From Plantago ovata (Eukaryota > Streptophyta > Magnoliopsida > Lamiales > Plantaginaceae), in contig CM051455.1 in assembly GCA_028274465.1 (NCBI GenBank), positions 105,026,942 through 105,090,941 on the forward strand: a stretch of 64,000 nucleotides of DNA. Reading direction: 5' to 3'. This document shows positions 23,291 through 34,406 of the stretch, in pieces (the stretch's first letter is position 1; the number at the start of each line of letters is the position of its first letter). The notes below the pieces were generated by a model that saw nothing but the letters and a program-made list of their open reading frames with translations, was not told where the DNA came from and did no database searches. The position numbers were made by a program, and so were the translations under genes.

Positions 23291-24055
23291 ATTCTACTCT
23301 TCATGTTGAGTTATATGAATACATGTAGTAATTAATATTTACGTAGGGGCAAAGGTAAGAAGGGATGGGTGGTGCTAGATGGGTATAGCACCACCATTCC
23401 CCATTTGAATTAAAAATAAATTTATATTTCTATGTTAAAAATAATTGAAACACATAACAATCTAAATAGGTGTTTTTATAAGAAATTAAAAAATAGCCCT
23501 AACAAATATATTTTTTTCCAGGTACAACCTTGTTAAATGGACTAATTCCATCAACATTTAGCTAACTTTTATTTGTTTGTGGAAAAAAAATGTGGACGTT
23601 AAAAAAAGTGTCATATAGTTCGATAGATCCACCGGTGTCCAAGAATCTAGCATCGCCCCTGCATTTACGAATGGCAGGGGTCTCAGTGTCTCAACAACGA
23701 ATGATATGCCGGTTTACCGTATTGGAGGAGTATAACCTGTTGCTTAATTATCTCCAACGCTTTATAACAAACATATAATATTGCATATTTGCATTGCTGT
23801 TGCAGTGCATGAAGTATAAATATGGGGAAGAGGCTCAGTAGGTGCCTGTTGCAATTAATTTCATAGTATGAATGTGGGATTGGTAATGGGGTTGATTTTC
23901 CCAAATAATGAGTAATGTAGTTACCTATACTACATCTGTTAGAATCTAGTGTGGAAATGAAAAATAGTAAAAGGCTTGTGAAATGGCCTATAAATAAATG
24001 GTCACTCATAACCCAATACAAATACAAACATAGTCACCTCTAAGACTTCCACAGC
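23291..24055. other. Intergenic upstream of M3
   Basis: No gene. The last part holds the M3 promoter: a TATA candidate CTATAAATAAA (23989-23999) about 60 bp before the ATG. Confidence 0.4.
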
Positions 24056-24684
24056 ATGGCCTTCATCCCGTACCGTTCACAGGATCACTACCTGTACCCA
24101 CCGGATAGCAAATGGCGGGAAGCACAGAACTACCATTTTATCTACCATCTTACGATGGGAAAGGCAGAGATAGACCATTTCCACCTCCTTGACTATCCAC
24201 GTCCAGATCTACTTCGTCGATGTAAGAAGATGCTTAATAAAAAATTCGGTCCCGATGAACATTACAGCAAGGAGGAAATTGATGACGCTTTCAACAAGCT
24301 TTTTGATAGGTTCAGGTGTTTTGTAAATCTACTGACAAAGAGGTGCATCTCATGGGATCCGACCACAAACATGATAACAATACACGACATGCCCACGTTC
24401 AACCACATTGTTATGGCAAGTATTCCTCCATAGTATTCTATCAATTTATTTAGTGTACATGACGTATCCCTTACAACATGTAATAGTTTCCTTTATAATA
24501 GTTGTAATGACAAGTAAGCTGAAATTGACATGTAGGATGATCCTCTTACTGCCCATTTCATGGTGATCCTGACTGGCCAAGGCTTACCCGATTGTTCGGT
24601 GATTACGAGACGTATGTCAAACTTATCGTCAAAAGGGCAAGAAGCCAACCAATCAAGCACTTCTACTATGAGGGACAGATATAG
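24056..24684 (+). pseudogene. M3: Myb/SANT-like protein with GC-AG intron and one frameshift
   Basis: Exon 1 (24056-24415) has exactly 120 codons, as in M2: HYLYPPDSKWREAQNYHFIY, the SANT-like centre, then LFDRFRCFVNLLTKRCISW. The equivalent splice site is ATG|GCAAGT, a GC donor with otherwise perfect consensus, so the intron (24416-24535) is GC-AG. Exon 2 (24536-24684) is 149 bp where the family has 150 or 153. It reads DDPLTAHF, then shifts by one base to the homologous frame GDPDWPRLTRLFGDYETY and ends at TAG 24682-24684. The one-base deficit lies in CATTTCATGG near 24556. It may be a sequence error, in which case the gene would be intact. Confidence 0.6.
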
Positions 24685-24871
24685 TATGTTATGCAGCCAG
24701 TGTGTGCGTGGACAAGTCAACCAGTGTAATATATATTATGTTGGATTCCTATTTATGTTGCGTCAATTGTCTGCAGATCTACGGTCTTATGTAGAATTGT
24801 ATGTCAAATTTGAATGGTATGCATGTATATGTAATGATTGATGTGTCGCGGCCAGCCTACTATGTACGATG
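24685..24871. other. 3' flank of M3 up to E2
   Basis: Short spacer. Element E2 is inserted at 24876/24877 with TSD TGTGT (24872-24876). Confidence 0.4.
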
Positions 24872-24876
24872 TGTGT

Positions 24877-26132
24877 TGATGAACGCGGATGTCGTGCTCC
24901 TAGTTCACGCAAATAAATTTGTTATTTAGCCAAAGGCAATCCACAACTACAACGAAACCGTAGTGTAGCAGTAGAATGACTCGAGTGTCGTTCTCTCAGG
25001 ACTATAACTAGCTTTATCTATTTAACAAGAGAATATAAAACAACAGACAGATAGCAATAGGGGGTTTCTAGCAGATAATGGAGATTGGTGATAGTATGGT
25101 CCTTCTTAGCATAACGGGTCGATAATCATGCATAAATTCCTCGGTCTTCCATAGAGATCTTTGAATCAATCTAGTGTCCTGTTGCAAACATTAAGCACTA
25201 CGAAGATAATTTGGTCTGACAAGTCAACCACTATTGTCCTAACGTGTTCCGTAATTATTCAACACTACGAAGATAATTGGTCTGTGGGTCGACAAGTGTC
25301 CAATTGTGCATAATAATTAATACAACATACGAGAATTTTGGTTACAACTCATCAACGAAATAAAGCAATGACACGGAGTATAATGCGCGATGTAGCCATT
25401 AACATGATTATCTTCCCGTCGCTAAGAATTCACATACTACCACCAACGATAAGTTTAGCTACACATAATAGGCATGCAATCAAGAGAAATCATAGAAGAA
25501 AACATGTTGAAAGAATATAATAAATTAAGTAGAATAAAACTGTAAGATACAAAGTTACCGAAGGTTTGTCAACTACGAGCTCCAATCCGCTATGAAAAAG
25601 TGTCCCCTAAGCTACGGAACTCCCAGGACAGGCCCCGGGAAATTCCTACCTAAAACTATAGAGAGAGGTGAGAGAGAAGGTCTGGAAAGATATGATTTTC
25701 GGAGAAAAACTGAGCACTATATATAGGCCCCGAAAAACTACGGGGCGTTTCGCCCCATGGTGCGGCGGTTCGCCCCAGAGTATTCTCGCGGAATTTCCTC
25801 GTTTTCAACGCGTTTTTGGATTTCTTCACCTTTTCGGACTCGGTTTCTGACTTCTAGTAGCCTTCTAACCTCCAGATTCGGCCCCTAGACTTCAAATCCT
25901 ATCCGTAAACCTTCAGATACTCCAAATAGGCTTCTGGAACACCAATTCCTTGTGAACTTCAATATAATTTTCCGGAAATCCCCGAATTTCAACCAAAACC
26001 TGTAAAATAAAATCCAAAGGGAAACGTGACACTATTCTAATAAAATGTACTAAAATATAGCTAGATTAACATAGAGGATAGCTAAAATAGGTGAAAAAGA
26101 CTCGAATGAAAGTGTAAAATACACATTCATCA
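24877..26132 (-). repeat. 3' LTR of E2
   Basis: 1,256 bp, shorter than its partner mainly by a small deletion near 25565. TATA box on the minus strand at 25719-25727, with the palindromic GC cassette at about 25741-25780. Polypurine tract adjacent at 26133-26144. Confidence 0.92.
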
Positions 26133-27600
26133 AACTCCCCAAACCGAACCTTTGTTTGTCCTCAAGCAACTAAGCTAGACTCTAATACAAAAAACATGCA
26201 AGACACAAAATGGAGTTTCATGCCAAATAAAATGAACTGATCTACTGAATCTATCAAATAACATATGAACAAAAACCATACGAATCAAAGCATGAATATA
26301 GGTTGAAGAATACCTCGATTGACTTATACACATCCACATAAGCATTTATGTCAAGACAAGATAGTCTCTCGTAACATTCTCTACCTGGACCTAGTCAGTG
26401 ACGACGTAATGATGCATGCTAACATACGAATGGTTGCCCCGTGCCTATGAAACTGAGGACTTACTGTTGTTCCACCATGTTAAGACTTTCCCTCAAAAGA
26501 GGTCGAACCAGTACTGGCTCTCATCAAACGAAGGAGGATTCCCTATAAAAGATAACACTCCCCTATTCTACCCATCTCTCAAGTAAAGTCTTAAGCTATT
26601 CACCACTTCCTGAATGGCAGGACGATGGTGGTCTAGAACAGATGACACTCAAGACAAAAAAGTTAAAAGATAAAAAACACGATTACGAACATTACAAAAA
26701 TGGAAACGACTCAACACTTTGCTAAACTGCTATTTGGTTTTTTTTTTTTTTTTGGACCCTTCTTTGCTTTTTTGGGGTCTTTTCGTTTTTTCTTTTTTTT
26801 TTTTCTTTCCAGATTATTTTTTCTCTTTTTTTCCTGGAATTTTTCTTTCTCTTTTTTCTTCAATTTTTCTAGCCATCAGTAGCATAACAAAAAGAGAAGC
26901 AAAACGACTCACACGACTTCCCCAATCCTATTCGAAGGAATAGGTTGGAGCACAAAATTCACGGAAAAGGAAAAATAAAATCATGATACGAAAAATGAAA
27001 AACAGAAACAAGTCTATGATAGTGTAACCCCCTCCCCAAACCTATTCGGAAGAATAGGTTATAAACAAAGGATCACACAACCTCACACTACCTCCTTCCT
27101 AGGCATTTAGCAATCTCAAAGCATGGTGAAGACTTGTTGCCTCTTAGGTACATAATTACTCGGGAAAACAACCATAAGACCCTAACATGCATCATCCTAT
27201 TATAAAGGCCTTCGTGAACCGCAGTAGAGAAAACATCACTAAGTGATGTCGAGACTACCATGCTTAACTAAGTGCAATACATAAATGTGACAAGTCAAGC
27301 GAGAAAAACTTCAAACAAATTCATAGAGATGAAGCGTACGATTAATGTCATAGTTAGTTGATCTACCCAATAAAAAAGTTCAAAAAATTCGGAAATAAAC
27401 TCCATATAAAACATGCAAGACTATCCTAGGATGAATGTAGTGAAATGCAACCTAAAAAATCTAAGAAAGCGGTAAACGTGCAAATGCAAATGCAGACGGA
27501 TAAAGCATGCAGAAAAGCAGTAAAGAAAGCGATAAAAATGCCGGGTTGCCTCCCGGATAGCGTCATTGTTTAAAGTCTTTGACTCGACTCCTGTCTGCGC
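26133..27600 (-). other. E2 non-coding interior
   Basis: Counterpart of 1546-3004 in E1, including the T-rich tract (26735-26870, purine-rich in the transcript). Frames in it are low complexity. Ends at the protease stop. Confidence 0.65.
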
Positions 27601-28461
27601 CTATCTCTTCTCTTTGCGGGTACTAGGCTTCCCCTTCATTGATCTCCTCTCCATGCCACGAACCTGTGAATAAGAAAGAATATAGGCTGCAAGACCACAA
27701 TAGTGAGTAGTAATGTCAGGCGGTTCAGGTGGATCTGGTATGGCTCGCAACACGTGTTGCTTGCCATCTACTTCGATGGTGCAAGTTCTTTGGTAGATGT
27801 CCATCACGGAGCGTAGCTTGGTCAAGAATGTTTTCCCTAAGAGTATGATATCCCCCGTCCCAGGTGCAGATGCCGGCATAACTACGAAATTGGTGTATAT
27901 AGATGCTTCACCAATCTTGACCAACACATTTTTCACAACGCCCTCGGGTCTCATAAAGGATCCATCCGCCAGTTGCACAATAGCCCTTTGCTCAGATAGT
28001 TTTCCAATGTTGCTCTTTTCAAACACATTCAAAGGAATTATGTTTGAGTAGGATCCCGTATCTAGTGTGGCACGGACATCTTCAAGCTCACCAATCCCTA
28101 CCTTTACATCGAAACTTTTAGGGAGTGGTTCGGGATCCTCTTGTTCCTCATCACTTGTGTCAGAACCAATGCCCTTCTCTTCTTCCTCAGCCTGTAGAAG
28201 TTCTTCCTTCATGCAACACTCGCACCTAACAACCTTCCGGATGGTGATTTCGTCAGGTACATATCCAGCCAATGTAATGGCATTCGACTTCACAGTGCTG
28301 CTAGGCAGTTTGCCTTGTTCCCTACTTGCTCCTCGGTCGATCAATTCTTGCATCTTTTGATGGGCAAGCCTAGTGCTCTCTTCCAACCTATCAAGTCTTG
28401 TCCTAGTCTTCTCAGAATCTTCTTCATAACGTTTGAGAAAACTTTGTGTGTGATCAACCAT
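27601..28461 (-). pseudogene. E2 gag-linked aspartic protease region
   Basis: Minus-strand frame continuing gag beyond a TAG at about 28465. The first third is a coiled, charged linker. The retropepsin-like domain follows, with the active-site motif LDTGSYSNIIPLNVF, VQLADGSFMRPEG, and the late motif IILLGKTFLTKL. It would cleave the gag polyprotein in the particle. In E4 the codon at the preceding stop is CAG (Gln), so the stop in E2 looks like a C-to-T change. Confidence 0.78.
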
Positions 28462-28464
28462 CTT

Positions 28465-28958
28465 CTACAAGTTCTCCATCAGTTGAGCCGACTTCGACTT
28501 CGGTGGCTCTTTCGGAGCGGGGTTTTCGCAGTGGTCATTACCATAATTTAGCCTACTACGGTCTTGGTTAGGTCCATAAGTTTGGTTAGCCGGTGCATAT
28601 CCTTGATTGTTGCGGTATCCTCTTCTCCAGAATCCACCTCGAGGATTCCTACCGTCTTGTCCGTAGCTAACTTCTTGAGTACCAAACTCCGTAGCAAAGG
28701 CTTCTTCTTCGCCTCCTCGAGCCCAGTTTCCATCATCGTATGCTAGCTCCGATCTACACATATGAGCCTCATGCCCATAGTTCTTGCATATTCGGCATAC
28801 TTCGTTCGAAACAGTTGTTCCGGTGGCGCTCTTGAGGACTTGCTTCAATTTGTTGGTAAAGCACTCGAATTGATCCCCATTCCCCCTATACATAGGGGCT
28901 TCTTGAGTCGGTGGAGCTTCAGGTCCACGCCTCCTAACCATTGCTCTTGGATCCTTGA
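28465..28958 (-). pseudogene. E2 gag C-terminal part with zinc knuckle
   Basis: Contains the nucleic-acid-binding zinc knuckle C-X2-C-X4-H-X4-C (CRICKNYGHEAHMC) followed by a Gly/Arg/Asn-rich stretch. It is separated from the upstream gag by a TAG at about 28958 where E4 has CAG (LAKGSQFKDP in E4). Confidence 0.75.
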
Positions 28959-28959
28959 A

Positions 28960-29741
28960 CTACGAACCCTTAGCAAGCCTTTCGAAAACAGCCCAGACGG
29001 CTTCTGCGGTTTCCTCCCAAATATTGCCTCGACATTGGAAATCCACCACTTGTTGGTTCTCGAACGTTAGTCCATTGTAGAAGTGTTGGACTAGGTCGGA
29101 AAGTTCAAAACCATGGTGAGGACATTTGTTTGTGAGATCTTGGAACCTCTCAAATGCGGTGTAGATGGTCTCATCATAGTCCTGCTTGAATCCAGTGATC
29201 TGCGCCTTTAGCGCGGTAGTCAAGGTGTGGGGGAAGTATTTCTCCATGAAAGCTGAAAAAACTTCTCCCAAGTGTCCAGCGAGCCGGCTGGTAGAGAACT
29301 CAGCCATGACTTGGCTCTGTCGCCAAGTCCCATAGCAAAAACCTTCATCCTCAACTCATCCGTTGTTATGTCAGCTCTGGGTCGTGGGAGTTGGTTGACG
29401 AAATCATCGATATCGTGCAAGTACCCCATCACATCTTCCCTTGATAAGCCATAGAACCTCGGAAGTTGTTGGAATGCGTGGTTCTTGATTTCCAGATCTC
29501 GGGTTGCAGACGAAAGAACAATCGCCGGTCCCCTCATACGATCCTTGGTGGGTTGTACCCATGCCTTCAGTGGTCTAGCTTCTGCCATTCCGTCGATTTC
29601 CTTGAAAAGACTGAGTAGAGATTCAGAGAAATCGGTTTCCTCTATTTCCTCTAGTGCGCGCCTTTCAAGTAGTCGCCTTCTTTGGTGGTAGACTCTATCG
29701 ATCTCAGCAAGCGGTGTTCCTGCAGGACGTGTATGCGGCAT
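28960..29741 (-). pseudogene. E2 gag, lineage B, frameshifted
   Basis: Gag from MPHTRPAGTPLAEIDRV (ATG 29741). The gag domain includes FYGLSREDVMGYLHDIDDF, FAMGLGDRAKSWLSSL and GSLDTWEKF, then the frame shifts by one base at a T6 run near 29255 and continues as FMEKYFPHTLTTALKAQ, CPHHGFELSDLVQHFYNGL. This lineage differs clearly from the gag of E1 and E3 but resembles E4. Confidence 0.82.
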
Positions 29742-29881
29742 ACACTATCTATAACAGACTAGGAAAGGTGATTAGAAACAGACTAGGAAAGCAGTATCAG
29801 AGAGAAAAAAACTAAAACTAATAGAATTAGGAATCTAAAGCTGTAAATATAAACAAATTAAACGGAAAAAAGGAGTATAGT

Positions 29882-29898
29882 CCCCGGCAACGGCGCCA
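29882..29898 (-). promoter_or_regulatory. Primer-binding site of E2 (tRNA-Asp)
   Basis: Plus strand equals the tRNA-Asp 3' end CCCCGGCAACGGCGCCA without mismatch. 3 nt from the LTR. Confidence 0.9.
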
Positions 29899-29901
29899 AT
29901 T

Positions 29902-31175
29902 TGATGAACGCGGATGTCGTGCTCCGAGTTCACGCAAATAAATTTGTTATTTAGCCAAAGGCAATCCACAACTACAACGAAAACCGTAGTGTAGCAGTAG
30001 AATGACTCGAGTGTCGTTCTCTCAGGACTATAACTAGCTTTATCTATTTAACAAGAGAATATAAAACAGCAGACAGATAGCAATAGGGGGTTTCTAGCAG
30101 ATAATGGAGATTGGTGATAGTATGGTCCTTCTTAGCATAACGGGTCGATAATCATGCATAAATTCCTCGGTCTTGCATAGAGATCTTTGAATCAATCTAG
30201 TGTCCTGTTGCAAACATTTAGCACTACGAAGATAATTTGGTCTGACAAGTCAACCACTATTGTCCTAACGTGTTCCGTAGTTATTCAACACTACGAAGAT
30301 AATTGGTCTGTGGGTCGACAAGTGTCCAATTGTGCATAATAATTAATACAACATACGAGAATTTTGGTTACAACTGATCAACGAAATAAAGCAATGACAC
30401 GGAATATAATGTGCGATATAGCCATTAACATGATTATCTTCCCTTCGCTAAGAATTCACATACTACCACCAACGATAAGTTTAGCTACTCATAATAGGCA
30501 TGCAATCAAGAGAAATCATAGAAGAAAACATGTTGAAAGAATATAATAAATTAAGTAGAATAAAACTGTAAGATACAAAGTTACCGAAGGTTGTCAATTG
30601 CCGGATGATTGCGATCCTACGAGCTCCAATCCGCTATGAAAAAGTGTCCCCTAAGCTACGGAACTCCCAGGACAGGCCCCGGGAAGTTCCTACCTAAAAC
30701 TATAGAGAGAGGTGAGAGAGAAGGTCTGGGAAGATATGATTTTCGGAGAAAAACTGAGCACTATATATAGGCCCTGAAAAACTACGGGGCAGTTCGCCCC
30801 ATGGTGCGGCGGTTCGCCCCAGAGTATTCTCGCGGAATTTCCGCGTTTTCGACGCGTTTTTGGATTTCTTCACCTTTTCGGACTTGGTTTCTGACTTCTA
30901 GTAGCCTTCTAACCTCCAGATTCGGCCCCTAGACTTCAAATCCTACCCGGAAACCTTCAGATACTCCAATAGGCTTCTGGAACACCAATTCCTTGTGAAC
31001 TTCAATATAATTGCCCGGAAATCCCCGAAATTCAACCAAAACCTGTAAAATAAAATCCAAAGGGAAACGTGACACTATTCTAATAAAATATACTGAAATG
31101 TAGCTAGATTAACATAAAGGATAGCTAAAATAGGTGAAAAAGACTCGAATGAAAGTGTAAAATACACATTCATCA
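29902..31175 (-). repeat. 5' LTR of E2
   Basis: 1,274 bp, with TATA box and palindromic GC cassette (about 30785-30824) arranged as in E1. Confidence 0.92.
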
Positions 31176-31180
31176 TGTGT

Positions 31181-31644
31181 TGTGTAAAAGGTTATGTGGG
31201 GAATGTTGTATTACTATAATTATTGCTTTATAAATTACGATTGTCAAAATACACAGTTGTTGAACGGCTAGTATAATTTGTCTTATGTACGACTATGTAT
31301 ACACGTACTTGTTGTTTTTTTTTTGTTTTTTTTTTGTTGGAAATTTTTTTTTCTGTTACTGATCGTGTGAGGCTAGGTTGTTCGTGCATATGGAAGAGGA
31401 AATAATTTAAAACATTTACATCAAGAATTTTATGTTCAATGTAAAAGGTATACTACAGATGACTGGCCTATGACACACATTAGGATTCTCAAGTATAAAA
31501 GGAGTAATGCAGTAGGATATCTGATCATTCAATAGGATTCATGTAGAATAACACTCTCTCTCTCTATATATATATATAAGTGGAGTGATCATTCAATAGG
31601 ATATCTGATCACAACCATTCAAGCTAATACACGAGTTAGTAGTG
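31181..31644 (+). promoter_or_regulatory. Upstream region of B3b
   Basis: Includes a (CT)n(AT)n microsatellite at about 31552-31578 whose TATATATATATA part could act as the TATA element, about 70 bp before the B3b ATG. T-rich runs lie at 31313-31352. Confidence 0.4.
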
Positions 31645-32156
31645 ATGAGCGCCGACAATCCATGTGAGTTTATGAAGTCAGTCGTGGCGAAAGATAGATC
31701 CATATTTGTAAGTACATTTATTTTACTAATTAAATTTATTGTTTTTTTGCGAACGGAAAAAAACGGTTTTCAATTGATAATTCAGATATCTTAAGTGAGT
31801 GATGATTAATGTTTCTTACAATAATTTGGGCTATACAGGAACTGCCAAAATGGTTCGGTGACAAATACGGGGATGAGATGTTGGGTGATATTGACATTCA
31901 GGAGATCAACGGTGTGCCATTCACAATCGGCGTACGCAAAGAGGAAGGTAAGTACAAGCTTGTTCAAGGTTGGAGTTGTTTCATTGAACATTACAAGGTG
32001 AATGTTGGGTATACATTGAAATTTGCCTATTATGGACCCATTGGAATCATTATCAACATTTTCAATGCTGATATGGATGAGCTGGACTATCCTGGGGACG
32101 ACGTCAGGAGGAAATTCGGTTACGTCCCTGGTATTGCTGAGCGCCGGAGCGAGTGA
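31645..32156 (+). CDS. B3b: short single-B3-domain protein
   Basis: Exon 1 is 31645-31707 (21 codons, MSADNPCEFMKSVVAKDRS...), the intron is 31708-31838 (GTAAGT donor, ATACAG acceptor), and exon 2 is 31839-32156, giving 126 residues in frame. The B3 pattern is clear: a Phe-containing N-terminal strand (FMKSVV), LPKWFGDKYGD, EINGVPFTIGV, LVQGWSCFIEHYKVNVGYTLKFAYYG, then IINIFNADMDELDY. It is therefore essentially one B3 domain with a short tail. Plant single-B3 proteins of this kind are nuclear DNA-binding proteins, often fast-evolving. Convergent with Q4. Both lie just beyond E2 and continue the gene cluster. Confidence 0.75.
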
Positions 32157-32625
32157 AAACGTAGTGTGTGTGGGTACGGCTATGAATCATGAAATCTGTA
32201 GGGCTGAGAACAATTGTAGTATAAGTAGTATTGATTAAATAGTTGGTACAATTGTTAAGCTTGTATTATTTGTGGTATATCTAAATTGTATTTTGAACGA
32301 GTACAATTATTTGAGTAGTTTGTAAATGCAACATCGAAGTAACACATTGTGTTTTTGGTAGTTGACTGGTCTACCAACCTATATAGATTTCATAGCCAAA
32401 CATATGTACGACTTCAAATCACAATATTATTACACACAACAAAAAAAAAAAAAAAAAAAAAACATTGAAGGTATTCAACACTGAATGGAAAACATACATC
32501 GTATAGATGCCAAAGCAAATTCTGACAGTAGCATTTTTTTTTCCTTAGTAACAGGATGGAAATAGATCATAAGCCCGTGCTAGTGCGGCCGGTTGATGTT
32601 ATTTGATCATTTTAGATTCCATTTT
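32157..32625. other. Intergenic between B3b and Q4
   Basis: 3' flanks of convergent genes, with an A22 run near 32441-32462. Nothing else seen. Confidence 0.4.
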
Positions 32626-33334
32626 TTATTTTACGACATCAATGAAGTCACGGATGGACTGATCCGATTCGTATCCACTGCCAGCATCGGGGGTTCCAGG
32701 TCCATGGTCGCTCATGTATGGATCGATCAAGTATTCCTCAAATCCTGGCTCGTGCATCTCTCCAATTAAAACATTTGACAAGGCAACAACATCAAAGACA
32801 GTCCCACTGAATGCATGACGGAGCCTGTGGGCCAGGGGCTCAACCCTCTGGAAATAGGTTTCGGCATACGGAAACATCTACGACAATAAATAGTGTTAAT
32901 CGGTATATATTATTTGATGCCAAGTAAGATCATTCCACACACATTATGGACTTTCAGTGTGATATATAGTAAAAAAGGACAACCTCTCGAATGCCGGCAT
33001 GAAGAACACTTGGCACATATACACGAGTGCCATGGTGATGGAGAGATACACCCGGGAGTGTGGTGATGTAGGTCCAGGCATTGTGTCGCATGGCGAGGTC
33101 ACTAAAAGACTCTAAAACCTTAGACTTAGTGTAGCAGTTACTAGACATCACCTCATGCATGCGGACTGTCCAGTGGGTGAGAAGCACACGCTCGATACCA
33201 CGTCTGTCAAACAGATGAGGAGTTCCATGTCTAGAGATCGTGACAAGGTCGAGCAACGCCTGGTGATGAACTTCAGTAATAACGACCATCGGATTGACAC
33301 AATGGATCAGGCAGGGGTCTTGTTCGTCATCCAT
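32626..33334 (-). CDS. Q4: Myb/SANT-like protein, intact two-exon copy
   Basis: Exon 1 is 32984-33334 (117 codons, MDDEQDPC...), the intron is 32878-32983 (106 bp, GT-AG), and exon 2 is 32626-32877, starting MFPYAETYFQRVEP. The total is 200 residues. SANT-like features: LLDLVTISRHGTPHLFDRRG (helix 1 region), VLESFSDLAMRHNAWTYITTLPGV (helix 3 region), VYVPSVLHAGI, then in exon 2 HRLRHAFSGTVFDVVA, matching the MFSGTVATG-type motif after the SANT domain, and an acidic Ser/Asp tail. The family usually binds DNA or acts with Harbinger-type transposases; role here unknown. A minus-strand TATA (CCTATATATAG, about 33769-33779) lies far upstream, which suggests a 5' UTR intron or another start site. 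Confidence 0.7.
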
Positions 33335-33691
33335 ACTACATTTCAGTTTGAAGATCTTATTAATGTTAGTGGTAATGAAATTTACACGGATATGTGAAAA
33401 TTTAACATGTTTTGAAATAAGAAAATAAATATGCTAAGAAAGAAGCATATAAGTCGTGATTGTCGAGTGAGGTGCATCGTATCCACATGGTAAAGAGAAA
33501 AGTATAAAATCTGCATACTAGTATACCACACGAGCTACTCACGGCCAAGGTAGGAAGTAGGCAAATGTACATTCACATGCCATAACAATGTCATAACTAA
33601 AACCGGAAACACTAGACGTAAATAGGTAAAGAGAACATACTATATTAGGATATAAGTTTACTACACACCAGCCAAATTTTGAAGAGGAGGA

Positions 33692-33960
33692 AACTCAAGT
33701 GGTGGTTCTATCTTCTAGTAAGGATGGTGTAGTAAGTGTGGGGTGTTTTGGTGGTGTAGTCTTGTGTACTATATATAGGCAAAGTGTGAACAAATTTTTA
33801 AGCCAAAAACATGATTAAATTGTATTGGTATATTATACTGTAAGGTCATATGGTACCACATGTGGAAGTGTGATGCATATAGTAATAATTCGTTCTACAT
33901 AAATTCACTCTAATCTAGGCATATGTCAACAATATTGAAAATGTATGCGTGTACATATAA
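33692..33960 (-). promoter_or_regulatory. Q4 upstream segment, duplicated at 35.3-36.1 kb
   Basis: Contains the minus-strand TATA CCTATATATAG. The same sequence (GTGGTTCTATCTT..., ACTATATATAGGCAAAGTG..., TGGTACCACATGTGGAA...) recurs at about 35327-35433 and 35931-36090, where it is split by MITEs. Confidence 0.55.
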
Positions 33961-34094
33961 ACCTGATTTAATAGCTCATAATCTAGAGTAATTATTACGG
34001 AAAAAAAACTTAATTGTTACCAAATAAAAGTAAAAGCATAAAATATGAAATCGAACACCAATACTTAATGTTGTCAATAATGAACGATTGAAAA

Positions 34095-34165
34095 GTTGTG
34101 GCCGAGTGGAAGGTGGTGATGTTCATGGTATATGCCACTCGGGTTCAAATTCCTCTGGCCACAGC
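34095..34165 (+). pseudogene. tRNA-like sequence, copy 1
   Basis: 71 nt with an exact Pol III A-box (TGGCCGAGTGG) and B-box-like GGTTCAAATTCC. The 5' GTTGTGGC can pair with the 3' GCCACAGC. It resembles a shortened tRNA-Ser/Leu but lacks a proper anticodon arm. A run of T follows, as after Pol III genes. Confidence 0.5.
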
Positions 34166-34343
34166 TTTTTTTGTTTTTTGTTTTCCAATTAAATGATTTA
34201 TTCGAATATAAACCTGATTTAATAGCTCATAATATAGAGTAATTATTACGGAAAAAACTTAATTGTTACCAAATAAAAGTAAAAGCATAAAATATGAAAT
34301 CAAACACCAAAACTTGATGTTGTCAATAATGAACGATTGAAAA

Positions 34344-34406
34344 GTTGTGGCCGAGTGGAAGGTTCTTGGTATATGCCACCCGGGTTCAAATCCCTCTGGC
34401 CACAAC
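34344..34406 (+). pseudogene. tRNA-like sequence, copy 2
   Basis: 63 nt. A-box TGGCCGAGTGG, B-box GGTTCAAATCCC, perfect 7-bp terminal pairing GTTGTGG/CCACAAC, then a T-rich tract. Too short for a working Ser or Leu tRNA. The middle is deleted relative to copy 1. Confidence 0.5.

Larger units (their letters stand above)
24877..31175 (-). mobile_element. E2: complete gag-protease LTR retrotransposon, non-autonomous
   Basis: LTRs at 24877-26132 and 29902-31175 begin TGATGAA and end TTCATCA, with a perfect target duplication TGTGT (24872-24876 and 31176-31180). The primer-binding site beside the right LTR sets minus orientation. The interior encodes gag of lineage B and an aspartic protease region, with no reverse transcriptase or integrase. 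About 1.5 kb between protease and 3' LTR is non-coding and matches E1. The LTRs differ at roughly 30 places by eye, plus a 19-bp gap in the left copy, so E2 is of about the same age as E1. Confidence 0.93.

Noticed and set aside
34095..34406. Functional tRNA-Ser or tRNA-Leu genes
   Set aside because: Both copies are shorter than a class II tRNA and lack an anticodon arm. Kept only as tRNA-like sequences.
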